Origin: Haliclona indistincta
Lineage: Eukaryota > Porifera > Demospongiae > Haplosclerida > Chalinidae
Assembly (NCBI GenBank): GCA_964017065.1
Contig: OZ024785.1
Coordinates: 10,619,086 to 10,683,085, forward strand
DNA: 64,000 nucleotides
Direction of reading: 5' to 3'
The translations under genes were made by a program, and so were the position numbers. The notes beneath the pieces are model-generated. The model was not told the origin of the DNA and made no database searches. It worked only from the letters and a program-made list of their open reading frames with translations. Positions 37,401 through 47,972 of this stretch are shown here, piece after piece (within the stretch, counting starts at the first letter, position 1; every line of letters starts with the position of its first letter).

Positions 37401-40400
37401 CCAAGGGGGTTAACTTTACCGCCCGAGGGCGCGAAGCGCACTAGGGCAGTAAAAGTAACCCCCGAGGTTGTATTGCGTACCGCCGAGGTGCCATGGGTTA
37501 ACCATTTTGTAGCCCAGGAAGCTGCTCTTATGGTTACTAAACGAAGCGCTCTGAAGGTAGTAGAGCCTCCATAGAAGTCACCAGAGGCGAATGACAGCGC
37601 GTTCCTGAAAGACGGCAGTATAATCTTGCGTGCGTTTTTCGACGACGCCATCTTGTTGCTACGGTATGTGACGTCACTTCCTGGAAAATATACATATTTC
37701 CTATGGTATACGAAATATAACCACCGAGCGGCGCCTTTGATCTTACGGTCGCCTGGGCTACAATACGTAGTATGAGCCCTTGCCGTAACCCTGATTAGCA
37801 TTCCTAAGCGTGACAACGATCTAAATATACCGTATTTCCTCGAATAGAAGCCCGGGCGTCTATTTCCTTCCAGCAGGTTTTTACCCCGGCGTCTAAACAG
37901 GACCGGCCTGTAATCGAGGCCGGCGTTTATTACTTAATGTTTGTCGAAGCCTTTGTAGATTTCCAATTTTTCATACACTAAAAATTACAATGGCAGCTCA
38001 GCTAGTCGACGATCGAGTAGCTGTTCGTAGCGTATATGAAAAGGAAAGCGAAGTAAGGGGGCACCATATCTACAAAGCATCTTGGATGCCTAGTATTGGA
38101 GAAGAGCATAGCTTTTTCTCTTCGAGATGGCTAGACGAACGCGCACACGTCGTGATAATTGACTGTAGGCGGTACCACAATGTTTATGACCCGGCGTTAA
38201 TTCAAGACCCGGCCTCTAATACTGTATGTTACCGTTACACCCCTGGCTTATAAACAGGACCGGCGTCTATTCGGAGGCGGCTTCTATTCGAGGAAATACG
38301 GTACATACATATTAACATTATTGAGAAAACGCACGACACTCCATTCCCCCGCACACCGTCGCGATTATTTGCCTCGCACTAAGGTGCTCGGCAATTAAAA
38401 TTAGTAACATTATGTTCTATAAGAATGCTGTTTGATAGTTGGACAAAAGTTCTGTCATTACATGTATGTATGACGATTTGTTGTGTTGTGTATTGGTGTT
38501 CGAACCTGACTGGTCGAGTTTGAATCCATCCCGATACCTTCATCACTACACAGTGATGAAGGTCGAGCAATGATAGTTTTTCATTTCAAATTCACGCTTG
38601 GTATACACTCGCTAATGATTTTCTTGGGCATTTTCCAGTTATGCTATGCTTTTGACAGAGACGATTAGTATCAACTTCATTGTGGCATTCACAAATATAT
38701 CGCTGCTTTTGGCGCTACGTTGAGTGAAGTTGGGATGCGCTAGAGGACAAAGTTAATTGTGTAGTGATTAGTTGGAGAGGACACGCACTGTCTCTGTAGG
38801 AGCAGTGGTATGAAGTTTAACTTGAACAATAGTTTGTTCTGCAGCTGCCATCTTGAATACCTACATTGCCTAGCAGCAATGACAATAATAATATATAAAC
38901 CATAGTATGAATAATTCTCTTTGATGTAACGACCGTTAATGAGGGCTATAAATCGTGTACAGCCCGCACGTGTTTCAAGATGGCCACCGCATTCGAGAAT
39001 CCACAAACAAACGGCGCTCGGGCTGCTCTGCGGTCTTCCTATGACGTAAGGTAGCCAGCTAGACGTCAGGCAAGCAGCGCACTATGGTTTAAAGTAGTTA
39101 TATACCTCACAGTCGGTATATAACTACTATAAACATGCCTCATAATTTATTTTAGGATTTGGATTTGTTGGTTTTGAGACTGAAAAGGCTGCAAAAGATG
39201 CTGTCGCAATTCGTTTTATCACGGTTGAAGGTAAAAAAGTGAGTTAAAAAATACATACAAGTAGGAAAAGTTGTCAGCAAGAAACATTCATAGTATTGAG
39301 CATATTTTGTTATTATCTGGGTGGTGCATTGTGCAATTTAAAGCATGAGTATGATAATTAACCCTTTAGTTACTGAATTATTTTGTCAAAAATTTGACTT
39401 GTTCTATACTGGTAGTTTGTCTTGCAATTTTCTACAACTAGCTGTTCCAAACTAGCATTGTTTTCTCCTGGCGTGTCAAAGTTTACGACCATGTACTAAA
39501 CTCTGAGTTGGCCAATCCCACTTCGGAACTGAGTGTTGCGACCTAGTCATTTTCTAGCTAATTTTTGTCTTAATTTAGCCATGGTGACTGATACAAAACC
39601 TGGTGGTGAGCAAACAGGACAGTTTAACCATATTGTATGCCAAAGTATGCATTTCTTGGTACCCTGAACCCCTAAAATGCCAAAATTGTTGAGGGGCTCT
39701 GCCCCTTCAAACCCGGAGTTAACGGGGAACACCCCTTTAAAATCCCCCGTGTGTCAATCTATGTGTCAATCTATCTGTCACGGGGTGAGTTTGTCGCTCC
39801 AATGTTCTCAAGAATTAAAACACGCTTATTTAACATATTATAGGGTACTTGCTCAATAACCCATTGCATGTTGCATGTGAATGCAGCAAAGTAGTCGGGC
39901 CGTTGTCCCTCCCCGCCTATTGAGTGGGTGGTGGACGGTGTGTAGGGTCTAGCAAACATTGCCATTCATAGTTTCCCAACCGACCAATCAGATTCTACTA
40001 CTATCGTGAATAATATTACAGGCTATGGCAAAACAGCTACGGTGGGTGAAAGCTAACAGTTGTGCTGTTGACGATGCTATCGAACATAGTCTACCGCGAT
40101 TCAAGCATAGATCGCTTGAACCAGCGCAGTGTGAGGCAATTCGTGCGGTACAATGGCATTGAGGAACCCCCGCTTATCGTTCCAATAATTAATTATCCAT
40201 ACACGATTAATATTCATATAAAATCGATGAATGGCAATGTTTGCTAGACCCTACACGCTGTCCACCACCCACTCAATAGGCGGGGAGGGACAGCGGCCAG
40301 ACTAGCAGCAAAGGCAAGGTGAAAGCTGGCTTGTGGTGACAGAGACGTTTCAGCTCAGCTATTCTTTACATGAGCCAACCACCATGTCAATCCTCAAAAT

Positions 40401-43400
40401 ATTTTAACATGATTTACGATAATGATCACCCCTTTAACTCTACAAGTGTACAGCAATTCTAGGCTCTGTGTATCACACAAGCCAGCTTTCACCTTGCCTG
40501 TTTCTGTGCATTTCACCAACCTTTGTAACCATTACGCGTACAAACTACTAACTAGTGCTGTGAACACTCCCACTTGACAATCTACCAACTGCCGTGTGCT
40601 AGAATCACTCTCACTGGAGCAAAAAAACACTGATTCTTTGGTCAAAACAGCTTGCATGAGACAAAATTAATGTGTGTTTGGCTGTTTTTCATGTCACGAG
40701 GGCCTTGGAGACCCAGTGGTGCTAGGTTTTTGCGCCATCACTGGGCCTTTGTCCCTCGCCCCTTGCCATGGGGCCACCGTCCCCCCACCTCTAGCTGTCC
40801 TATTTCGCCTATTGGTGAAATAACCTGCCTTTGAATTTGAAGTCCACTTCCTGTGACGTCAAACTTGCCAGGCAACAATAGTCACCAAAGTCTTAACTGA
40901 TAATTGCGATTAGTTTATATTGTACTGGCCCGAGGGTGATCTGATTAGCCAGATTTCGCTGTAGTATCTATCGTACATACCGTTTCTAATTTTCTTTCAC
41001 AGGTGGAGATTAAACCGGCAGAGCCTCGTGATAAATTTTCACAAGCCAATGTGCAAGGACAACATTTTGGTACTGTTCATTGTAAGTATCCACTTAAAAA
41101 TATTACTTTAAGTAGATTGTCTAGACTACGTAATCGGGGTCACGTGAGCACGCCATCATCATTGTGTTGATAAAGGGACAGCACTGATCTCTGTTTAGTA
41201 AACTTCTATCCTGGGAAAAGAGGATCCTCAAAAAATCATTGTCAGATGGTTAAGGGTGCTTGGTACTAATTAATATTCATTAGGCAGCGCCATTGCTATG
41301 GGCTAGATTTTCATATTATAAAGCAGCTACAAACACATCGCTAGCTGCACGGCAGTACCACTGGAACTACTGCTTGCATACCAAGTTTCAGCGCGATAGC
41401 TTACCTTGACAGACCGCCAGAGGCATGACAAAAACCACGCCTACTTGTCGATAAGACTTTTCAGCAGAGCGTCCCAGGTTGCTGAAACCACGTTTCTGTG
41501 GCCATCTCGGCACGAGGAATCCAATGTCAATCTTCGGTCACAGTAATGTTTTAGTTGAATAAGCGCGAGAAACAATTGTCGTTTTTTTAGGAAAATTCCC
41601 ATTCTACACTTTGGCTTAATTAGAGATTTCTGAGGCACTCTACACACTATTTATGATGTCCAATGTGGGTGGTACTAGCCGTCCCCTGCCATTAATTTTC
41701 GCAACGAAACGAACGAATAAACGAAAAATAAGGCCTGGTATCTATTGCATGGGTAATAGTGTGCATGCGCTAGCTATGAAAACACGTGGCTTGGCTACTA
41801 AGTCACCAGACCCTCTCACGAGCAATAAGCGAGGGGTGTGGTCTGGGGACGAGACTAGACCAGGCCATCTCCTCAGCAGGGGGAGTGGCCTGGAGGCAAG
41901 GCTAGTGAATGAGATATTTGTACTGGAATGTTGTAATCGGCGATGTTGCTAATGGGAATTCATGGCCATAGCACACGACAGAAGACTTTCTTGACTTCGC
42001 AGTTGTCTTTCAAGGAATAAATATTCAACAACCAAGCTTTCGAGAACTATTTCATGACAATCTTTGAGCAGTAAGGCAGTAAACAGCTGCTTTTGTACAC
42101 ACGCACACATACATACAGATATACAGACGAAGCCAAACGCTTAACCCTCTGGTGTTTACGTGGCCAGGGTAATAAGCAAAGTATCCTAATGTGTTTTTAA
42201 GTGTCTTTATGTATGTTAAAGATATCATTCATTCTTTGTTTCTAGCTATACCAGGTCAATATCAAAGTTTCAGCTATCCAGCAAGCTACCATTATCAGAC
42301 AGCTCAACAGCCTCAGTACAGTGGAACAACTTCAGGACAATATGGTAAGGCAAAGCTATAGTGCATTCATGTGACCAAGAATTTCCTTGTAACACTAACT
42401 TGTAAGACATGTTTAAGGTGGCGGGTAACCTTTCGATATGAATATTAATGAGCCAGATTATTTCGTCCGAAACTTTTCACAGAGACGGCCATGTAGAGCG
42501 AAACTTGCTGCGAAGCATGTTGACGTGCGTCCCTGCTCTGCCAGCGACTTTCAGCGAAATGTATAAAGCGCGAAGTGCACGCGATTCCCGAAACGATGTA
42601 GCAATTTTCGCACCAGATTTCTCAACGTGTAGCGGTAGCAGGTCTTTAACAAACTAGTAGCTTCAAGCCAAGGACGTTACCGAGGGCTGGACCGAGCGTT
42701 TTTTCGCTATTATCCTCGTGTCGCGAGTTATCGTAGATGAACGGAAATTTTGTGTAGTGACCCGCGTTTTAACAGTCATAAAATGCCTCAGTTTAGGAGC
42801 AAATCTTCAAAAAGTGCTCCAGCCCTCCGCAAGTTGTTCAGCTACAAGTAGGTACTAATGACTAAAATCAGTTTGCTACACAGCATGAAAAATCTTTTGT
42901 GAAAATTCTGAATTTTATCTCCTCCATTACATGTATTGCGTTGTACTGTGAGCCCCGCCCTTATAATGATATTCACAATGCGTGGGCGAAAGGGTACCCG
43001 GTGGCGGTATACCCGTTTTTATGAATATTAATGAGCGACTTTCTTTTATCTGCAGCTCGTGACAGAGCAACGCCAGCAGCGTGAAACTCGCTCTGATGCA
43101 TCAATGAGTGTGTCTCAATGTATAATGCAGCTTGAAACGTTTCACAATATTATACACCAAGGAATAATGTAGGACCAATCGACATCGTACGGATACGCAT
43201 TTTTCACTCCAAAAATCTCTCCTGACTAACCGTGCAGCAAAGGTTACCAGCTGAAATTCGACTCTTATAAACCATTTCTAGGTGCTGACGAAGAGTTTTC
43301 TGCATTTACTTTTTCTGATTTTAAGAAAAACACTTTTACATTCTAAATCATGGCTGATTTTGCAGTGACGTCCATGTTTGTCGATGCATAGAACAGCTAC

Positions 43401-46400
43401 GTTCAGCGTGGGTCAACAAAACTCTTCGTCAGCACCTAGAAATGGTTTATAAGAGTCGAATTTCAGCTGGTAACCTTTGCTGCACGGTTAGTCAGGAGAG
43501 ATTTTTGGCGTGAAAAATGCGTATCCGTACGATGTCGATTGTTCCTACATTATTCCTTGGTGTAGAATATTGTGCAACGTTTCAAGCTGCATTATACATT
43601 GAGACACACTCATTGATGCATCAGAGCGAGTTTCACGCTGCTGGCGTTGCTCTGTCACGAGCTGCAGATAAAAGAAAGTCGCTCATTAATATTCATAAAA
43701 CGGGTATACCGCCACCTTAAGAAGAGAAAGTTTTTTGACTGGATTGCCTAGCATTTCTAGCTTGTAACGCTGTACTGGGGTAGCTGAGACCTCCAGCGTC
43801 GAATAAAAGCTGCACACTCTATGTCGTTCACCATTAGTCAACCATTAGCCACATACACCGCCATGGTTGAATCAACCATGGCGGTGTTGCTCTCTGACAA
43901 CACTAAAGACTCAGGTGCATCCCGTGGAACGGGTTAGGTTCGTCATCCGAGAGGTTATGTGAACCTCCCTAAACGTCATCTGCCCAAGAGCAAGACTCTG
44001 ACACTCATGGCTTCTTCGGGGTTGGTTTTTCTTGCGCCAAAATTCTCTCAAACGGCTCGATGGCAGCTAGCGATAGTAGTACCTAGCAGTGCTCCAGGAC
44101 CTCCTCAAGTTCCCGAGCCTGTTTACTCGGCTACTAATAAACATAGCGCAAGTTATGCAGTGAATTGTCCGCGAGGACACCACAAAATGACGGCGAGTTT
44201 AGACCTTTTTGCCTGTAAGTCACGCTATGTTTATCAGTAGCCGAGTAAACAGGCTCGGGCACTCGAGGATGTCCTGGAGCACTGCTAGATACTACTTTAA
44301 TTTCGCTAGCTGCCATTGAGCCGTTTGAGAGAATTTTGGACAGACGTTTATATTCTGTGAATATTTAGCTCAGACTGGTAACCGTCACATTAACTTTTAT
44401 AGTAACATAAAACCCCACCCCTGGGCGGGGCTAATTACCGTAAATACTACTAACTAAATTATTATAAAACTGGGCCATACATAATTGCTTCCAAATACTG
44501 CACAAGCAAAATAAATTATTATTATAATTTTACTGAGTAAGTGAGTAACACTCAATAATGCATTAGTAAATACAATATTTTACTGTTAATTTTCATTTTT
44601 CTTAGTAGCTGGTTTTCCACCATCTAGCTATGCTCATAACTCTCAACAATATCCTGGTGGGTATGGTGCAACTGCTGCTCATCAGAGATATCCTGGTTAT
44701 GACTATACAGGTTAGCCTGTCCCGATTGAATCTGTGTGTAATATGCATATCTGTTGTACATGTTTAATCTGTGTACCTCTGTAGCTGTCTGTCACGTGTG
44801 TTTGTCGTCCCAATACTTCTGAGAATTAGTACACACCTATTCAGTTAATAATACGTAGTGCATGTGCAATGATACAATAATGATGTGAGCTGTTTTTTTA
44901 TGTTGTCAGACTCGGACAAAGATTTTTCAGCTTGGCTACTTCTTGCATGAGGCAACAACACGTTCACGAGAAGATTATGTATGTATTGTTTAAGGCATGT
45001 CCGCACTGGGAAACCGGGTTGAATCCGGGTTGGAGACTTACCCGGGTTGATTTCGGTTAGCGCGCGTCCGCACTCGATCCGGATCAATGCGAGTCGGGTG
45101 ACTCGGGTCCATGCAGCAGTGCAAGGTAGCGTTTATAGCACTTCCACGAGAGCTTCTAAGTCTTTCTCTAGCGCTTATGCACTCAGGGAACGTCTCTAGC
45201 GCGCGTACACGTGGTGGCGGTGCCAGGCGAACCCGGTTTCAACCCACTTCAACCCACATACGTATGTGGGTTGAACCCGGGTTCAACCCGGATTCGCCAA
45301 AACCGGGTTGAGTGCGGACGCGTGCAACCCAGGTTCGCGCCAGTGCGGACATGGCTTTAGAGAACACATCGCTCTTGGTAATAGCCCATTCCCAGTAAGA
45401 GCAAATATTATGTTTGGAATGCATGCAATGCGTGGGTGAACTGAGCCTATCTTGATAAGCACGGCCAACTCTGGAGTGCAAGTGTAGTTACGTAAACGCT
45501 AAAATAATACATAAATTTATAGGGCGCTTATCAGAAACATTGCTGCACTTATAGAGGATGTTCGTATGCTACATAGTCGCGTGGCAATGCTGGTTGCATT
45601 TGTCTAAGCATACTCTATCTTCTTGAAAACTGAGCTAGCTGGGGCGGAGCACGTGACTTTAACCCGTGCACCCATGCGTTGACGACCTCGTTGTTTGGCG
45701 TGTCGTTGTAGGTGTGGTTTCTTCTGGTCTTGAACTATGACAGGTTTTGAGGGGTCTTGCACTCAGCTTTTCCGGATTGTTTGGCTGATTGCAGCTATCC
45801 AGGTACATTTAGATGACTGCAGCAGTAATTCCTACAAGTTCTGAATGCTTGCCATTGACTGATAAACAGAATTTAGTGCAGCTAGCTCGCTTCTTCCTCT
45901 TGCAAGCGGCTCAGGCCCCTTCGGCTAGACACACACAGACACTACAAACATATCTTATCATCCACACAGTTCATATCTCTCTCTTTAAAAAAAAGTGTTC
46001 TTCAGTCGCTACTCGCTAGACCCTTTGATCCTCAAAGCGCCGACACCGGTAACTTGTACAGATGAATGTTCTGCTTGCATGCCGTCAAAGGCGGTGGTTT
46101 CACGGCACTTGAATGCTGCCTGCATCTCATTTCCTGTACAATAACCATTATAACTTGTGTTATTAATAAATTATTAGTAAGTGGTCACTTACCATGAATA
46201 CTAAGTAGCGTTGTATTTTTGCAACATCAGTGGGCAAAGAGCTATTGAATGGCAAAACTCCACGTGGAAAACCACTGGCGTTGTGGAGAATCATCGTGCA
46301 AACTAGACTACTCAAGCTGAAATGTCCATCTAAAAGACGCTTTCAGGATGCAGTTTTTGCTTGTCTAGGTGACAGAACTGTCGAGGGAGCAACTATAGAG

Positions 46401-47297
46401 GAATCTTAACAAACAAAATGACTCTACAGCTACACTTGGGGCTTGAAAAGTTGTGCGAGTAGCTTTGTTTGCGTGCTTGTTTCTCCACAACGCCAGTGCC
46501 TTTCCACGCCTTTCTGCATAGTCGTGTGCCTTTCTTGCCATTCAATAGAATTTGCTTAGACAAATGCAACCAGCAGTGCCACACGATCAAGCAGTATACG
46601 AATGGCTTACGTAACTACTTTGCACTCCAGAGTTGGCCCTGCGTACTGGGAAGTCAATTTACAAACCATTAATGCTAATTAAATTCCACAGGGTCTAGTG
46701 GCAATTTGATATTCAATAATCATGCTGTTGAGGGTGTGTGTTGTTTGCAAGTTAGTACTGGTGTTCAGATATCAGTTCAGGCTCACCCTAGCATTCTTTG
46801 AAAGCACTAGTTAATAATTATTATTGTGAGGCATAAAATACGTTTTTCAAGTTTATATCACACTAAGTGTGTGAGTGACGGTGTCGTCACTGCACATTTA
46901 ATCTGGGCTAATTACATATATCAGACAACCAAGATGTTCTGGTGCCAACATGCTTGATTAGTCAAAATTCTGCACAAACTCTTTGTTTTATACATTTATA
47001 TGACCTAATTTGACTTACCGTGCAAATTATTTTTTTCTCACAGCTCAACAACACGGCTATCCCCAGGATACTAACAGCTATGGAGCTGCTGCCAATCCCA
47101 GTAGTTACCCGAATGATGCATACACAAGTGCTACTCCTGCTGGTTATGGCTACACTACTGATCAAACTAACTCATACCATCATTATCATGACCAGACTGC
47201 TGGTGTAGCCTCCACTGCAGGATATCCAGCTCGTGCTGCACAAACCCAACAGAGAGTAACACCTGGAGCTTACAACAACTTTGGCACAGCTCGTTGA
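28404..47297 (+). CDS. DAZAP1-like two-RRM RNA-binding protein, paralogue 1
   Basis: Exons: 28404-28426, 28492-28705, 29743-29797, 32301-32398, 36465-36513, 39156-39238, 41003-41081, 42246-42344, 44606-44710, 47044-47297. All are GT-AG and phase-consistent; 352 aa. RRM1 (about residues 9-80) has RNP2 KLFVGGL and RNP1 RGFGFVQF. The linker [10 protein letters not shown] matches the family's IDPK. RRM2 (about 105-185) has RNP2 KVFIGGL and RNP1 RGFGFVGF, ending VEIKPAEPRD. The C-terminal half is rich in Tyr, Gln, Gly and Ala, a disordered low-complexity tail. DAZAP1/Musashi/hnRNP A-type proteins bind mRNA in nucleus and cytoplasm to control splicing and translation. RRM1 has a two-residue longer loop (LEPDGCVIM) than paralogue 2. 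The introns are packed with transposons. Confidence 0.93.
29357..29534. mobile_element. 178-bp MITE, TTAGACCATACC ends
   Basis: TTAGACCATACCACGTGACT is inverse to AGTCACCTGGTATGGTCTAA. Inside, TTAATGCACACTTTTATTAA is repeated. It lies in intron 2 of DAZAP1-like gene 1, 210 bp before exon 3. Confidence 0.7.
29798..32300. other. Intron 3 of DAZAP1-like gene 1: no further gene
   Basis: Apart from the element at 31155-31699, this intron shows only a short hairpin near 29960 (GCCTCTG/CAGAGGC) and AT-rich sequence. The frames at 30938-31513 overlap the element or are chance. Confidence 0.5.
31155..31699 (-). mobile_element. Inverted-repeat element carrying a conserved open frame, copy 1 (right end lost)
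   Basis: The terminal sequence CACCAAGAGTAAATAATG continues through a block shared with both ends of the copy at 62957-63587. The right terminal repeat is cut after TTTCTCACGTGCC. On the minus strand, 31601-31341 is open for 86 codons, starting MAKRPASPLEECVPKRISPD and continuing VTVTSLAQAGRETFTDKL. Copy 2 keeps the first 42 codons with few changes. I recognise no domain. It could be captured host exon sequence or a short element protein. Confidence 0.55.
32493..32986 (-). mobile_element. TA-flanked MITE with captured HIRAN-like coding fragment, copy 1
   Basis: TIRs CCGTATTTCCTCGAATAGAAG and inverse lie between TA dinucleotides (32491-32492, 32987-32988). The minus-strand frame 32849-32646 reads ...AIRSVYEKERGNHIYKASWT then PSIGEELSVDLSRL. 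This resembles the N-terminus of HIRAN-like proteins that I know from sponge and cnidarian genomes (pattern HHIYK..W.P.IGE.L). It lies in intron 4 of DAZAP1-like gene 1. Confidence 0.65.
33110..33240. repeat. AAGCACTT-rich low-complexity block
   Basis: The octamer family CAAGCACTT / AAGTGCTTG recurs about eight times in both orientations, making a compound palindrome. Confidence 0.6.
33280..34855. repeat. Inverted cluster of the GCCTCGGTGG repeat family (three copies)
   Basis: The copies are in the opposite orientation to those at 16.5-21 kb: a partial at about 33280-33570, a subfamily-2 unit at 33720-34280, and a subfamily-1 unit at 34303-34855. Diagnostic pieces are CTCCGCCCACCGAGGCATA, TTCAGCGTGCGCCGCAAAAA and the CAGACAGACTG tract. 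The frames at 33428-34219 are by-products. The cluster fills intron 4 of DAZAP1-like gene 1. Confidence 0.75.
35329..35467. repeat. 139-bp palindrome, AGGTTAACGCC ends
   Basis: AGGTTAACGCC is inverse to GGCGTTAACCT. The centre has GAGGTGGTTAATTATG and its inverse around GGGCGGAGCCC. A similar design is at 37363-37503. From 35468 to 36464 no gene is seen, apart from the poly-C tract. Confidence 0.6.
36244..36261. repeat. Poly-C homopolymer tract (18 C)
   Basis: An uninterrupted run of C. It creates false proline or glycine runs in overlapping frames at 35820-36432. Its length may be unreliable in an assembly. Confidence 0.9.
37363..37503. repeat. 141-bp palindrome, GGTTAACCCATGGCA ends
   Basis: GGTTAACCCATGGCAACCGAG pairs with the inverse CTCGG(T/A)GCCATGGGTTAACC. 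Internal GGTACGC/GCGTACC and GGGGGTTA/TAACCCCC arms are also present. It could be a small foldback element. Confidence 0.6.
37830..38301 (+). mobile_element. TA-flanked MITE with captured HIRAN-like coding fragment, copy 2
   Basis: It has the same termini as 32493-32986 (CCGTATTTCCTCGAATAGAAG), TA on both sides, and inverse overall orientation. The plus-strand frame 37990-38253 begins MAAQLVDDRVAVRSVYEKES and continues VRGHHIYKASWMPSIGEEH, better preserved than copy 1. Shared coding-like sequence in two insertions shows that the cargo travels with the element. It lies in intron 5 of DAZAP1-like gene 1. Confidence 0.7.
39359..39760. repeat. Dispersed repeat, truncated copy
   Basis: It opens TTAACCCTTTAGTTACTGAA and contains TTTACGACCATGTACTAAAC and GAGTTGGCCAATCCCACTTC, shared with 54838-55441 and 24395-24898. 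The 3' part is lost after CCCCGTGTGTC. Confidence 0.6.
39893..40303. mobile_element. Foldback MITE, about 72-bp arms
   Basis: Arms at 39893-39965 and 40231-40303 are inverse: TCCCTCCCCGCCTATTGAGT, then GGGTGGTGGAC and GGTCTAGCAAACATTGCCAT. The interior is a 265-bp non-coding spacer. From 40304 to 41002 nothing can be supported. Confidence 0.7.
41797..41857. repeat. TAGYCTCG-family hairpin
   Basis: CACCAGACCCTCTC faces GAGGGGTGTGGTCTGGGGACGA, ending GACTA. It is a diverged relative of 21345-21432. A half-element opening TTAAGGGTGCTTGGTACTAA lies at 41251, without a clear partner end. Confidence 0.5.
42413..43720. mobile_element. Two fused TTAA-family elements
   Basis: Outer TTAA at 42413-42416 and 43717-43720. 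Unit A (42413 to about 43002) opens TTAAGGTGGCGGGTAACC and ends CGAAAGGGTACCC. Unit B (about 43003-43720) opens GGTGGCGGTATACCCG and ends with the inverse plus CACCTTAA; its arms (about 43003-43330 against 43390-43720) are almost perfect inverses. The internal TTAA and several bases of each end are missing at the A/B joint. It sits in intron 8 of DAZAP1-like gene 1. Confidence 0.7.
44034..44395. repeat. Inverted repeat, about 125-bp arms, plus tail
   Basis: 44034-44160 is the inverse of 44214-44340 (GCGCCAAAATTCTCTCAAAC...; GCTCCAGGACCTCCTCAAG; CCGAGCCTGTTTACTCGGCT). A tail CAGACGTTTATATTCTGTGA then GGTAACCGTCA recurs at 53879-53940. Confidence 0.65.
44991..45358. mobile_element. MITE, TAAGGCATGTCCGCACTGG ends
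   Basis: TAAGGCATGTCCGCACTGG is inverse to CCAGTGCGGACATGGCTTTA. The interior has inverted AACCGGGTTGAATCCGGGTT and CGCGTCCGCACTC repeats and a perfect ACCCACATACGTATGTGGGT palindrome. Confidence 0.75.
45464..46640. mobile_element. Foldback element of about 1.2 kb
   Basis: GGCCAACTCTGGAGTGCAAG (45464) is inverse to CTTTGCACTCCAGAGTTGGCC (46640). Further paired blocks are GCAATGCTGGTTGCATTTGT / ACAAATGCAACCAGCAGTGC and GGCGTTGTGGAGAA / TTCTCCACAACGCC. No coding domain found. Confidence 0.6.
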
Positions 47298-47752
47298 GAA
47301 ACTTTCCTGTGACCGAACCATCATTATGCTGTTACAGTTCTCTGGCTTTTTGAACTTCTTTCTATTATTAATCATTAATCCTATTTACCAGTTGAACATG
47401 TCAGTAGGCAGTTACTAGCTTAGTATCCATGGCTTTGAGTGATGCGTTATTGGTGGTGGGCGCGGCGATAGTGCAGTGTGTACGTGTATGAGTCACACTA
47501 AAAGTAGGAACTGGGAAATCAAAAACGGAAACGAGAAATGGCGCCATTATTGCGTGGTCTCGCACTAGAATAATAATTATAGCAAATTTTAGCAATGCGG
47601 TGTTAGCCATACGCTTCATTGCTTAAATTATGCCCATTGATAAGCAAGCAAACTGCACGCAGCAACTCTGTCTCAGACTGTTTGCACGAATACCCTTGGC
47701 TAGAAAAGTACAGCTACTTGCAAAGTCATGAATATCATTAGTTCCTTGAGGC

Positions 47753-47972
47753 CACGTGTTTTCGCACGTGAGCCAATCGCACGTGATTATTGTCTCAGTT
47801 TGTCTCGTACGTACACAGTAGTGAGATTATAGTTTTAGCTTATTAGATCTACCGTAATCGTAAGCTAGGTAGCTCGTTAGTTACCTTTAAGCCTATATAC
47901 TGGTAGGAGAGTGATTACTTAAGCCTAACTCATAGTTTGTGTGGAGAACGTACAGGCTGTTCTAGTGTAAAA
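47753..47972 (+). promoter_or_regulatory. Conserved promoter/5' UTR of DAZAP1-like gene 2
   Basis: CACGTG occurs at 47753, 47765 and 47780. The block 47856-47893 is near-identical to 28286-28325 of gene 1, as are GAGAGTGATTACTTAAGC and GTGTGGAGAACGTACAG just before the ATG. Upstream, 47298-47752 holds the gene 1 3' UTR and spacer with no supportable gene. Confidence 0.6.

Noticed and set aside
37307..37816. 169-codon minus-strand frame
   Set aside because: It spans the 37363-37503 palindrome and has no domain; it is open by chance within repeat sequence.
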